NCBI GenBank assembly: GCA_039519185.1
Contig: CM076847.1
Location: forward strand, 80,141,100 to 80,205,099
Reading direction: 5' to 3'
DNA: 64,000 bases
Origin: Astragalus membranaceus
Taxonomy: Eukaryota; Streptophyta; Magnoliopsida; Fabales; Fabaceae
The number at the start of each line of letters is the position of its first letter. The stretch's first letter is position 1. Below are positions 1-10,104 of the stretch, piece by piece. The translations under genes and the position numbers were made by a program. Under the pieces are notes generated by a model. That model did no database searches. It was not told the DNA's origin and saw nothing but the letters and a program-made list of their open reading frames with translations.

Positions 1-335
1 GTTTTCAAGGCAAAACATAATTTAAAATGAAGTTAAAATTAACTAACATAAAAAATGGCTAACATAAATCTTTAAGAAAAAATCTACTTAAATATATGTA
101 GTATATAAATTACGCTCTTTTAATTCTTTTAAGATAGTTAAGACAATGTTTAAAAGAATTTGAATTAAATTTTTTATTGTAATTTTTAAATATAGCATAA
201 CAATATAGATTGTTTGTAAGTGAGTCAAAGAATTAATTGTATTTGGCTAGTAAGTGAGTGAGAGTTGGGTTTTAGTTGCATTTGGGCTAGTAAGTTAGTA
301 AGGAAGGTTGTAAGTCAATAAGTTTTAGTGTTACT
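1..335. other. AT-rich DNA with no gene seen
   Basis: No convincing coding region or recognisable repeat is visible. The stretch is AT-rich with short reiterations of 'gtaagtgagt'-like words near 215-330. Confidence 0.6.
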
Positions 336-522
336 TGCGGTTTGGTTTGGTTTGGTTTGATTCGGTTTCTATAATCAAAACCGCGAACCGAACCAAACCG
401 CGCGGTGCAATAAAAAAAAGAACCGAACTAAACCAATAAGAGGCGGTTTTTTGCGGTTTTCGGTTTGGTTTGGTTCGGTTTGCGGTTTTCTATTGGTTTG
501 GTTCGGTTTTGAACACCCCTAC
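336..522. mobile_element. hAT-like transposon terminus (fragment)
   Basis: The stretch is dense with 'ggtttggttcggtt' words in both orientations and ends in 'ttgaacacccctac'. Read from the other strand the end is 'taggggtgttcaaaaccg', a terminus I associate with plant hAT elements and MITEs. No matching opposite end is visible, so this looks like a truncated copy. The family assignment is from memory. Confidence 0.45.
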
Positions 523-689
523 CCCATCCCCTCTAGTTTAATTCATTTTATTTATTTTACAAATTTAAACACCAGATGTATATTCGCAACCCCATCTTCT
601 AATGATACATCCTCCCAGTTTTTTTAAACATCAGGTTAGTATTCACACCATCAGTTTTTTTAATCATACACTCCCCCTGTGCATAAGCC

Positions 690-1495
690 TGTTTTCACAG
701 GCCATCAGCATGAAAGCCCAATGACAAAAACTGGGCTACTGCTAGTTGCACCCCTTTTTTAATAATACAATCCTTCGATGCTAATTGTCCCCCCTGTTTT
801 CTTTATTACAACCCTCCTCGTTTATTCATTTTCTTAGTGGACAAAGTCGATGTACAATCGGACTAGTCATCGTTTTAGGATAAATGAACCGTACGGCTCA
901 AGAGTCCTAAAATTCCTATAAAAAATAAAATTCCAATTCAAAAAACACAAACATGGAAACCATTTTCTTTTAAAAAAAAATCCAAATCTTATTTTCAAAA
1001 TAGGGGATCCGTTCGGCCGGGTTAGTCATCGTTTTAGGACTAATGAACCGTACGGATCAAAAGTTCTAATACCCTTAAATAAAAAACACCAACAAACAAA
1101 CTTTTTCTACCCAATAACTACGTAGCTTTGATTTCTCCATCACACCTGGAGATACGTAGGAGCGGGGGCACACTCCCGTCAAGCTCAAAAAATAAATAAT
1201 TTTATTAAGTCTTTTTCTTTTTTAATTCGCAATAAAAGGGTAAAACAAACATTTTGAAAACTAACATTCTTTTTATACAACTAATTAGAAGGTAACATTC
1301 CTTAAGAAGGATGTCGTGGGGTGTTAATACCTTCCCCACGCATAACCGACTTCCGAACCTAAATCTAGTCTCAAGGACCCTTATCCAAACTAAAGGGATT
1401 TTCCAACGTTTGCCCTTAAAATTAAACATTGGTGGCGGCTTCATTTTCAAACTTCGAAAAATCCTTTCCTGGATTTTTCGGTCGCTACACAAGTC
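690..1495 (+). mobile_element. Truncated Tat/Ogre-type gypsy LTR remnant
   Basis: The order of motifs matches the 3' third of the solo LTR at 11710-14256. Both have repeated blocks of 'gttagtca...ttaggactaatgaaccgtacgg' (here at about 860-900 and 1008-1068), then 'gatacgtaggagcggggc', then 'cgcataaccgact', then a 'ggtggcg' block and a terminal 'tcgctaca' or 'tcacgaca'. The LTR appears to end at 1495. Its 5' part is missing or too diverged to delimit. Confidence 0.6.
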
Positions 1496-1563
1496 TTTTG
1501 TTATCCCGTGAATGCTTATATTTTATCCTCGACTAGCAATTGATAAATAATGTGTTACATTTA

Positions 1564-1575
1564 TGGTATCAGAGC
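1564..1575 (+). other. Stray copia primer-binding-site motif
   Basis: The 12-mer 'tggtatcagagc' complements the 3' end of initiator tRNA-Met and is the standard Ty1/copia primer-binding site. No matching LTR can be delimited upstream, and the copia coding remnant nearby runs the other way, so this is an isolated relic of a different copia insertion. Confidence 0.45.
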
Positions 1576-1616
1576 AGTTCAATCCTTTTGAGATGTGGTA
1601 GTTAGATTAAGTTACT

Positions 1617-1700
1617 TAGGGTATGTTTGGGAAGGGGGTTTGGGGAGGGGGGAGGGGGGTTTGGGAGGGTTTTGGGGGGAGAGGGGTGTTTGGTCTCTGT
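1617..1700. repeat. G-rich low-complexity tract
   Basis: The stretch is dominated by G runs separated by T or A ('ggggaggggggaggggggttt') and ends 'ggggtgtttggtc'. Many four-G runs could allow G-quadruplex formation on the plus strand. No coding potential is seen. It may be a transposon edge, but I cannot place it. Confidence 0.5.
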
Positions 1701-1772
1701 TTTAATATCTATTTGAGATTTTGAAAAATTGAAAGAATAATATAAAAGATAAGACAAATATGCCAGCGGCAG

Positions 1773-2735
1773 TCATGATAAACTTACCTTCCTTATGGAT
1801 GTAATTCTAGTAAAGTCTAATTCACCATTTAAAAAATCAATTTTGACATCCATTTGGTGTACTTCCAAATTGTAAATAGCGGCCAACGAAATTAGTACCC
1901 TTATGGATGTAATTCTAGTAATAGGTGAATATGTGTCGAAGAAATCTATATTCTCTCTTTGTCTAAAACCTTTGGCTACAAGGCGAGCCTTGTATTTATC
2001 AACAGTGCCATCAGGTTTTAGTTTCTTTTTCAAAATCCATTTACAACCAATTGGTTTGCAGCCAGGAGGCAAGTCCACTAAGTGTCATGTCTTGTTAGAC
2101 TCTAGAGAATCCATCTCGTCATTGATGGCTTCTTGCCACAAATCAGCATCCAAAGAAGACTATGCTTCTTGAATGCTAGTTGGATCCTCTTCTAACGTAT
2201 AGACCATATAATCGGTCCCATAGTCCTTAGCAACACGTGCTCTCTTACCTCTTCGAGGTTCTATTTCCCTTTGTTCGTTTGTTTTCAACGTTCCTAGGCA
2301 CAGAGACTTGAGTAGTTCCGGTGCCCCCACTATTTCTAGATTTAAAAGGGAATTCATTTTCATAAAAGTCAACATCATTTGACTCTATGATCACTTTAGC
2401 TTTAAGGTCATAAAACCTGTAAGCTTTACTGTTTACTGCATACCCGATGAATACACATTCATAGGCTCTACTAGAGAGTTTAACTCTTTTTGGGTCCGGA
2501 ATCCTGACATAAAAGCCAGGCAACGCCAAATTCGAAAATAAGACACATTTGGTTGTCTTTTCTTTATGATTTCATAGGGAGAAATTTTGCTCTTATACTT
2601 TGGAAGTCTATACATTACATAACATACAGTTAACAAAATTTCCCCCCACCAGCGAGATACAGCGCCAGAATAGAGCATAATAGCAACTACCAATTCCGTA
2701 AAAGTTCTATTCTTTCTTTCTGCTTTACCATTCAT
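1773..2735 (-). pseudogene. Decayed Ty1/copia pol (integrase to reverse transcriptase)
   Basis: Read on the minus strand, three out-of-frame pieces follow copia order. The first (2735-2433) has the integrase end with 'NGKAERKNRT', the element's E-containing motif. The second (2529-2245) is the integrase C-terminal region with 'KLSSRAYECVFIGY'. The third (2078-1773) is the start of reverse transcriptase with 'CKWILKKKLKPDGTVDKYKA' and 'HQMDVKIDFLNGELD'. Frames change at least twice and the RT stops just after motif A, where a 23-bp sequence is duplicated. The active-site half of RT, the RNase H and any LTR are absent. It is a dead internal fragment. Confidence 0.8.
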
Positions 2736-3280
2736 TTCGGGAGAATATGGTGCAGTCGTTACATGTATAATTCCATTAAATTAATGGGAATCATACTCCG
2801 TTCCTCAATTGCTATAAAAGCTCTTAACCTTTCTACTTAATTGATTTTCAAAATTTGTAATGGAAAACTTTAATTATGTCAAGCACTTGACTTTTATTTT
2901 TTCACAAAGTATACTACAATGTAGTCAAATCAATTATAAAGAAAAGTCGTAATCTATCGCTTTCCATTTCTGGTTAACGTTATATCTTATTCGCATATAT
3001 CTGAGTTAGTCAAAACTAATGCTCAGATTTCCTTACTGATTTATGCGAAGTCCTGAAAATTCTTGCTTGACTACAAAAATCACCTTTTTTTTCTAAGTCA
3101 TTTAAGAAAATAACTTTTGAAAAATGTTATCTGGCTTTTTTTGAAAAGAATGCATTTGTTTACACGTCAAAGTCAAACACGTCTAAAAAAATAGTATAGC
3201 GTTCAAAACTTCCGATAGACGAAGTAAACAATGCGTAAAAAAAAATATTCACCAGACTCAACATACTTTTCCTTTTTTTC
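2736..3280. other. No gene seen between copia fragments
   Basis: AT-rich sequence lies between the pol and gag remnants. It probably derives from the eroded protease and early integrase region of the same minus-strand copia element, but I could not recover a reading frame. Confidence 0.4.
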
Positions 3281-4019
3281 CAGCAACGATCTATGTTCGA
3301 AACATAGCATGATCACATCGACCAAAGCCAATGACCATAGAGCTTGGCCTGTTCCTACACTTGCATGTCATATGAGCAGCATCATGGAGGAGCAGCATCA
3401 TTCTTAGGTTGTGGTGGTGGTTGAGGCTTAGGATATGGGGACTTTGGAGGGTTCCCATTCTTGTTGCGGTTCTTTTGAATCTGATTACGGTTTTAATTTT
3501 GAAAGATTTTCAAGAAAGTTATATTGCAATTTTCAAAATTATATATTGCAATATATCGTGAAACACATAACTTCTCAAAAAAATGTTATTGCTAAAAGCA
3601 ATTCTATGATATAAAACATAATAACCATTAACCGTTAAATATTAACCACTAACGGCAACAAAAGATATGAATAAAAAATAATTTCAAAAAATATGAATTA
3701 AAAAAATTCATTCTTATAGATATGATTATTCTCTTTCCGTAGAATTAAAAATTATAGAGATAATCATTCTCTTTCTATTATTATACCGTATAGAGAAAAT
3801 TATTCTCTTTCTATAGGAATATTTCTTTTTCAGAGCATCACAGACATCCCTGGCGGACTTACCGGTACTGTAATAATCATAAAGATCATTAGTTAGTCCG
3901 TTCAGAATAAAATTCTTATAGAGATAGTGATGCTCCTTCCATAGGAGTATTTCATTTGCTGTTTTAGTCTGTTCAGCTGTTTCAGCAGAACCAGCACCAG
4001 TAATTTCTTCGGTTGTCAT
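3281..4019 (-). pseudogene. Decayed Ty1/copia gag fragment
   Basis: On the minus strand an ORF from 4019 to 3726 contains 'ILLWKEHHYLYKNFILNGL' and 'LYDYYSTGKSARDVCDALKK', a pattern seen in copia Gag (UBN2-type domain). Further on, at about 3480-3290, a proline-rich stretch ('NPPKSPYPKPQPPPQPK') and a cysteine/arginine piece resemble the tail of Gag near the zinc knuckle. The frame collapses between them. Order and strand agree with the pol remnant at 1773-2735, so the two are probably one dead element. Confidence 0.6.
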
Positions 4020-4571
4020 GGCTGAATTAGAAACGTCTTAAAAATGTTAATCCGAGTAGATTCCCAGGAAAGAGAGATGGGTCACAATGGACACTCTTAA
4101 GTACTAAGTCTTTCCTAGCCAGAACTTTCCCCAAACCACACTGGTTTCAAGAACAAGCCGAAGAGATTACTGGGATGAGTCGCAGACTAGGTCGCTCTCT
4201 TTAAGACGTTTCGTGGCACTGCTCCAAGGTGCATCAGAGCCCATGGATTATTTTGGTTCATCAAATCGATCCAATGGCTTAAAAGAAGAGAACTGCAATG
4301 TGTAGTTCCCACACAAACTTTAGACAATTGTTCCCAAGAGATATTAGAAACAAAAACTAAAATTTACCTCATCTTAATAGATGGATTTAATTTAATATAT
4401 CTTCGTTGTACCAGATTTTTTTACAACGTTAATCAATCACAAAACGATATGTCTTGAAAAGATGTTTAACCTTATTTCACCTAATTTAAAAGTTACAAAC
4501 AACATAATTTTTTATTGGTTGATAATTTTACAACGACGATGTATCTCTACATTTAAATCCTAGGGAATCCT
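4020..4571. other. No gene seen; possible old copia leader
   Basis: This lies upstream (in minus-strand sense) of the gag remnant and directly left of the next element. No ORF, LTR boundary or primer-binding site could be supported. Confidence 0.4.
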
Positions 4572-4576
4572 CCAAG

Positions 4577-5833
4577 TGTTGATTTCAGTAATTCAAACAC
4601 CCTAACATTTAAGTTAGCTAGTTTCTAACTAACAAAGCTATTACTAAAATCTGTTACACAGTTCAGTTTCTGTTACAACAAACTAAACTGAATACTGTTA
4701 ATGCCTAACAGTCCATTACATTGTATATAAATACATAGATAGGCTTGTAAAAAAATATACAGAGAAATAGTTGAATGAAATAAAAATTCAAGTTTTACAT
4801 TTCAGTCTTCTTGCAACTTTTCCCTGACTTCTTCGTGTGTATACTGCTAAGTATCTTTCATCTTCTTCAACAAAGTGTTGTATCTACAACAAAGTGTTCT
4901 ATCTCGCAAAGAAAATAAGGAAAACAGAGTCAGTGTTTTTCCCTAAAGTGTGAATAACGAAAATTGAAACAAGGAGCAGTAACAAAGTTTACCTGTATGA
5001 AGTCTTGAGAAAGTTCTCAATGTGGTGAGATCTGTTGTGGTCTCAAGGACCCATTCACATCACATGTAAACCAGAGAAATTAACATCAAGGTTAGGGGTT
5101 TTTGAGTAAAGGGAGAGAAACGAAATAAAATCATCAAGAGGGTGATAGAATACCTTCGTTTAACCTCTGTCTCGTACTATCAAAGCTATCTTCAACCTGT
5201 AAAACAACAACAGCAATTATGTTTTTTCTGACTTTGCTAAAGGAGAGGGCAAATCAGAAAATATCAACAACAAAAAGGTTACCTGCGTGTTGGTTTACAC
5301 TTCAGTAAGCTTTGATCATCATCATTTCATACATACAAAACAGAGAAATCAGAATCTTAGTATTTTCGTAGCTAAGGGTTTCTGAAATAGAAAAATCAAA
5401 GAACGAAAACAAGGGGTTTTCGTTCAATACCTGTCGTGTGTTGCATCAGAAACTCCATTGTTGCTTTCACAAGCTTCATTGTCTGCGAAATCATCAAATA
5501 GATTAGAACCCTAGCAGAGCTGGCTTTGTGAAGAAGAAGAGGTGAAGCAGCGTGAAAGAAAGAAACAGTGAACTCATTAGGGTTTGGTTCTGTTTTGTTT
5601 AAAGAACCGGGTTATACCCGTATCCGTGTGTAGATCCGCGTGTTGCTACAGTGTGCGGATCCTGGGTTCCGCAATAACCCACTTGGCTTGTTTGGGTCTG
5701 ATTAAGTTGGATCTGGCTTGTAATTGGGCTGTCTTTCTAATTCTTGCACCTCTGAAATTGCAATTTGCCACCATGCACATTAAACAAGTAATTGGTCAGA
5801 ATATTTGCAATATATGGTTCAATAAAGTTAACA
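4577..5833 (+). repeat. 5' LTR of copia element 1
   Basis: This 1257-bp LTR starts TGTTG and ends TTAACA. It matches the 3' LTR at 15485-16746 closely, with scattered substitutions and small indels by eye, for example near position 4615. It should carry the promoter and start of the element RNA. Confidence 0.92.
4724..4733 (+). promoter_or_regulatory. TATA-like box in the 5' LTR
   Basis: 'tatataaata' lies about 150 bp inside the LTR and is conserved in the 3' LTR at 15637-15646. This is the expected place for the U3 promoter, and transcription would begin some 30 bp downstream. Confidence 0.55.
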
Positions 5834-5847
5834 TGGTATCATTGAGC
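5834..5847 (+). other. Primer-binding site, variant
   Basis: 'tggtatcattgagc' follows the 5' LTR immediately. The usual initiator tRNA-Met site is 'tggtatcagagc', so this copy differs by a short insertion in the middle. Confidence 0.65.
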
Positions 5848-6015
5848 ATGGTAACAATCCAGGGACAATTCTAAACCTAAATTCTAGTTCTTTATCTTTC
5901 TTTACAGATTTCTGTTTTGCCTACACAGTAAGTGACTGTGTAGGTGTGAGTTTTTTGACAGTTTGTTTCTTTGTCACAAGATAGCTAAAGGTGCTAGTTA
6001 AGGTGCAAAATCAAC

Positions 6016-6396
6016 ATGTCAAATGCTAGTTTATCTACCCAGATTCCTAAACTAAATGGGAAAAACTGGGACAGGTGGAGTTTGCAAATGGAAGCCATTT
6101 TTGGCTTCCATGATGTTTTAGAAATTGTTCAAGAAGGGGTTCCAGCACTAGCTCAGAACCCAACCTCTGAACAAAGGGTTGAACATAAGGAAAATACGAA
6201 GAAGAATTGGAAAGCCATCTATCTCATACACCAGGGGTGTGATGAGAGTCATTTTGATAGAATCAGAGGCATCAAAGTCTCTAAAACTGCCTGGGACCTC
6301 CTTGACAAATATTATAATGGTGCTGCACCAGTCAAGGAGGAGAAGCTGCAATCATTGAGAAAGCAGTATGAAAATTTGAATATGCAGGAGGATGAA
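6016..6396 (+). pseudogene. Copia 1 gag, N-terminal part
   Basis: An ATG at 6016 opens a frame of 127 codons of Gag. Visible features are 'IPKLNGKNWDRWSLQMEAIF' near the start and 'WDLLDKYYNGAAPVKEEKLQ' further on, both shared with the Gag at 60821. Gag forms the virus-like particle in the cytoplasm. The frame is cut after 'MQEDE' by the solo LTR at 6397, and the few codons beyond that point are transposon-derived. The frame resumes at 8943 in the next segment. Confidence 0.85.
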
Positions 6397-6580
6397 TGTA
6401 ACATCCCCAAAATAATTATCGAAATTATTTTGAAGTCGAGTGAATTAATTATTTATAATTAATTGATAATTGAGGTTTGAGAAAATTAGTTGGAATTGAT
6501 AAAGAATTGTTGAGTAAATAGGACCCATTAGGAATTAGAGGAAAGGGTGAGGGCGTTTAAGGGTTTTCACCCAAACATAT

Positions 6581-6583
<3 letters not shown>

Positions 6584-6640
<57 letters not shown>
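6584..6640. repeat. (AT)n microsatellite
   Basis: An uninterrupted AT dinucleotide run of about 57 bp inside the solo LTR. ORFs crossing it are artefacts of the repeat. Confidence 0.95.
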
Positions 6641-6644
<4 letters not shown>

Positions 6645-8195
6645 GGAAGAAAGAAAAGAAATAAAAGAAAGTGAAAGATACGAGAGAGTGAGAGCCGTAG
6701 GAAAAGAAAGGAAAGAAAAGAGAAAAGAATGGAGAAGAGAAAATAATGGGTTTGATGGAAGAACAGGAAAAATGAGGCATCTAGGTTCATCAAAACTTCC
6801 TCCTTCCTACACAAGAAATGATCACCACTTCTTCCTCTTCAATTTGATACAAACATTACAACATATGATCCACTCTCCATGAATCTACCATTTGCGAATT
6901 TGGAGGAGAAGATGAGGAAATCTTGTGTTGTCTTCTTCCTTCAAGTGTTTTGGAGTGTTGGGAAGTTCAAATAAGTGGTTGGATACTAGCTTGGAGTGGA
7001 AGAATTAGAGTTTCAAAGGTTAGGGTTTGAGAATCAAAATTGGGGTTTTATGTTTGAAGAGCAATTGGAGCTTGAAGATGATGAATAGTGCTTTTGGGAA
7101 GCTTGGAATTCAAGTTGGAGTTTTGAGAGGAGCTTGAAGCCCTAGGAGCAAATTTTTGGTGCCTAGGTGATTCGATAGACCAAGACGAGGGTTCTCGCGC
7201 GATATGTGTTCAAGCCGGACGATACGCGAGTGCGTCAAAGATGTCTCATGGTTGAACGAAAAGCTTTGGAAGCGGATTTGGGCGTCGTCGGAACGTCGAA
7301 GTTGATGTGGGGATCGTTCGTGTGGTTATGTGGAGAATTCCGTTTTGGTGGATCTCGGTTAATTGTGATCTTCATCACAACTGGTGAATTTTACTCACGT
7401 TTAGGTTTTTGAATTAATAAACTTAAATTGTGAAATGTGTTTCGGTTTTTGGTTCGTTGTTGAAAAAGTTTTTTTGTACGAAAATCACGTTTTATGACCA
7501 ATTGGCTTTTGGATTGTTTGGTTGATGATTTGATGATGATCCTTGTTGTATGAATATGTTTTTGGACTGTTTTTATGTTGGGACTGGACTGGAACAGGTA
7601 TCGAAATTGATCGGAACGACGAAAAAAGCAAAAACGGGATAAAATCCAAGTGCTGTCAGAGACGCACGATCGGTGCGCCCCAAGCGCACAGTGCAAATTT
7701 TATCATGCGCCCCAAGCGCACGGTCCGTGCGTCCAAGTGCACGACCCGTGCGCAGTGTTCTGTCAAAATTTTATAAACATGCCCAAAATGATCCCGTTCG
7801 ATTCCAATCCTTTTCTAATTCTTTCCTAACCCTTGTCCAATGATATTAGGCTTATAATTCCATGTTTTGAGTACGTCTTCAAAGGTTTTTAATAATGGTT
7901 TGCACAGTTATGTTTAATTTCGAAAAATCGTGAAATAGTGTACGTGAGTGAACCCGTGAAATGTTTACGATAAAGAACTAAATGTTCAGGTAACAGTTTG
8001 ATGTCAATGAACTAAATGTTCAACGGATAGTTACGATATATAAATTATATCGAGTTTAGGAGACGGCCCAATGCGGGTGGATATATATTATATCGTGTGT
8101 GGGTGACGACCCACGAGGTTAACATACTAGGCGGGGAAGTCATGATCCCTTACCCTAGGCCCGTATACCATTAGGGAATGTACTATTGGTAAAGG

Positions 8196-8470
8196 GGTTC
8201 ACCGGGATTAGCAGTGTGTGCAGTCGGTGTTATGTTAAAAGTTATGTGTTACATGCACCGGGATTAGCAATGTGTGCAGTCGGTGGTACATAAAAAGGTT
8301 TTGTAGTACGGTTCACCGGGATTAGCAATATGTGCAGTCGGTGTCGTACTCAATTAGAATTCTATCATACGGTTCACCGGGATTAGCAATGTGTGCAGTC
8401 GGTGTCGTATTGAGTCAGAATTCTATCGCACGGTTCACCGAGATTAGCAAAGTGTGCAGTCGGTGTCGTG
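8196..8470 (+). repeat. Tandem repeat in the solo LTR, five units
   Basis: Five copies of a unit of about 58-62 bp share the core 'caccgggattagcaatgtgt' followed by 'gcagtcggtg', starting near 8197, 8255, 8310, 8371 and 8433. The spacers between cores vary. Confidence 0.9.
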
Positions 8471-8940
8471 TTAAAATTAAAAGGATTCTTAATTGGACCG
8501 AGAGCGTAGATAGGGGTCTCGGTAGAACTCACTGAGATTGTATCTCATTGTTTATATGTTGTTGTTTTACAGAGAAATAGGGAAAGAGGAGATCCAAAAG
8601 GCACGAGTAGGTTGTACTCGGATGGTTGCTGAAGACTTAGCGTTTATGCTTAAGTATAATTTCCCTTGTTAGCTATGTATCACGACATTATGACTTTAAC
8701 TGTTGTAAAAGTTATGTATTTATTTCCGTGCTTTCTTGTATGATATTGAACACTAAAGTTTGCTGATGGTTGATAGTCAGGGAATTGTTATGGTCTTATT
8801 TATGATTAAGACTATTTTGTTGTTATTCAGCGAAAAATTTATAGTGGTGTTCAGTATCTAAACAAGAAATAATATATCTGATGTAATTAGGGATGGTGCA
8901 CTTAGGTATTCCTACTAGATAGAAATACCGGGGTGTTACA

Positions 8941-10097
8941 GTGAAAGCATTACTGATTTCTTTGGGAAACTAAAGAAAATCACTAATGCAATGAGTCTCA
9001 ATGGAGAGACATTAACAGAAAAAACTGTTTGTAAGAAAATTCTTAGGTCCTTAACAAGAAAATTTGGTTTTATTGTAAACAGCATTGAAGACACCATCAA
9101 GTCTGAAGATCTTAAAGTTGAAGACCTCCAAAGTAGGCTTGAAGCCAAAGAGATTAGGATGAATCTCTTGAATGGTGAAGGTGAAGAAGATCAAGCTATG
9201 TTTGCTGCCAAACCAAAAGGAAAGAAATGGACTAAGGGCAACAACAACAACAACAACCAATCAGGTAAAGGTAATTGGTCTAAGGGTAAGTCAGATAAGT
9301 CTAGTGGTAAGGGTGACTCCACTAATAAAAATTCTGATTCTAGTAAAAAGAAGGACAATTCTAAGGTACAATGCTATAGATGTGATAAATATGGGCATTA
9401 TGCTACTGAATGCCCTACTAGAAAGGATTCTAAGCCTAAAGAAACTGAAACTAAAGCCAATATGGCTAAAGAAGTTTCTGATTCAGAATCTGAACATGTA
9501 GGCTTTAGTATGATAACTGATGAGTTAGGAGAAACAGAACCTAGGGAGGATTTTGTTGTAACTAACCTAAACTTAAAGGAAAACAGTGACTGTGTAGTCT
9601 TGTTGGTTACTACAGGTGATGGCAAAACCATCACTGAAATTTGGTATCTAGATTTAGGGTGTTCTAATCACATGACTGGAAACAAAGAGTGGTTAGTTGA
9701 CTTTGATTTTAGTAGAAAAGCCACTATAAAGTGTGCTAGCAATAAGGCTATAACCGCTGAAGGATTAGGAAACATAAGATTTACAAAAGAAAATGGACAA
9801 GTAATTTTGATAAAAGATGTTTTCTATGTTCCTGGGATCAGCTGTAACCTTATCAGCCTAGGGCAGCTTATAGAGAAGGGTTTTTCAGTAGTAATGAAGG
9901 ATCTAAAACTAAAGTTGTATGATGTTAAAGACAAACTAGTTTTAACAACACCTTTAGCCAGCAATAGAACCTTCAAAACCAGCATTAGTATCACAGAGAC
10001 AGATTGTCTAAGTGCCACAACTAGTTTCCCTAATGAGGGTTTTGCATCAGAAGGTTTTAACGAGACTCCTTTCCTTGGTTTAAAAAAAAAGTTTTGA
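8941..10097 (+). pseudogene. Copia 1 gag C-terminus and protease
   Basis: The frame continues gag after the solo LTR. It holds the rest of the capsid-like domain, an asparagine/lysine-rich linker, the CCHC zinc knuckle 'CYRCDKYGHYATEC' (about 9370-9411), and the aspartic protease region 'WYLDLGCSNHMTG' (about 9642-9680). Copia proteases normally read D-S-G or D-T-G. Here the serine is leucine, so the catalytic triad is altered. The frame ends just after an A9 run at 10082-10090, where pre-integrase should begin. The protein would normally be one continuous Gag-Pol. Confidence 0.85.
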
Positions 10098-10104
10098 AGG
10101 TATG

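Larger units (their letters stand above)
6397..8940 (+). mobile_element. Solo LTR of a Ty3/gypsy chromovirus-like (Tekay-type) element
   Basis: The 2544-bp insert begins 'tgtaacatcccc' and ends 'ggggtgttaca', an 11-12 bp terminal inverted match with TG...CA ends. Flanks are 'atgaa' (6392-6396) and 'gtgaa' (8941-8945), a 5-bp target duplication with one mismatch, which places the insertion cleanly within the gag codons. There is no coding region. The tandem 'caccgggattagcaatgtgt' block and the 'gggtctcggtagaactcact' stretch are features I associate with legume Tekay/Del-type LTRs. It is what remains after recombination between two LTRs. Confidence 0.85.

Noticed and set aside
6557..6814. Minus-strand ORFs with poly-(IY) text
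   Set aside because: They arise from the (AT)n microsatellite at 6584-6640 and have no domain.
8196..8470. Regular repeats with spacers, CRISPR-like at first glance
   Set aside because: Plant DNA inside an LTR, spacers are related to each other, and no cas genes are present.
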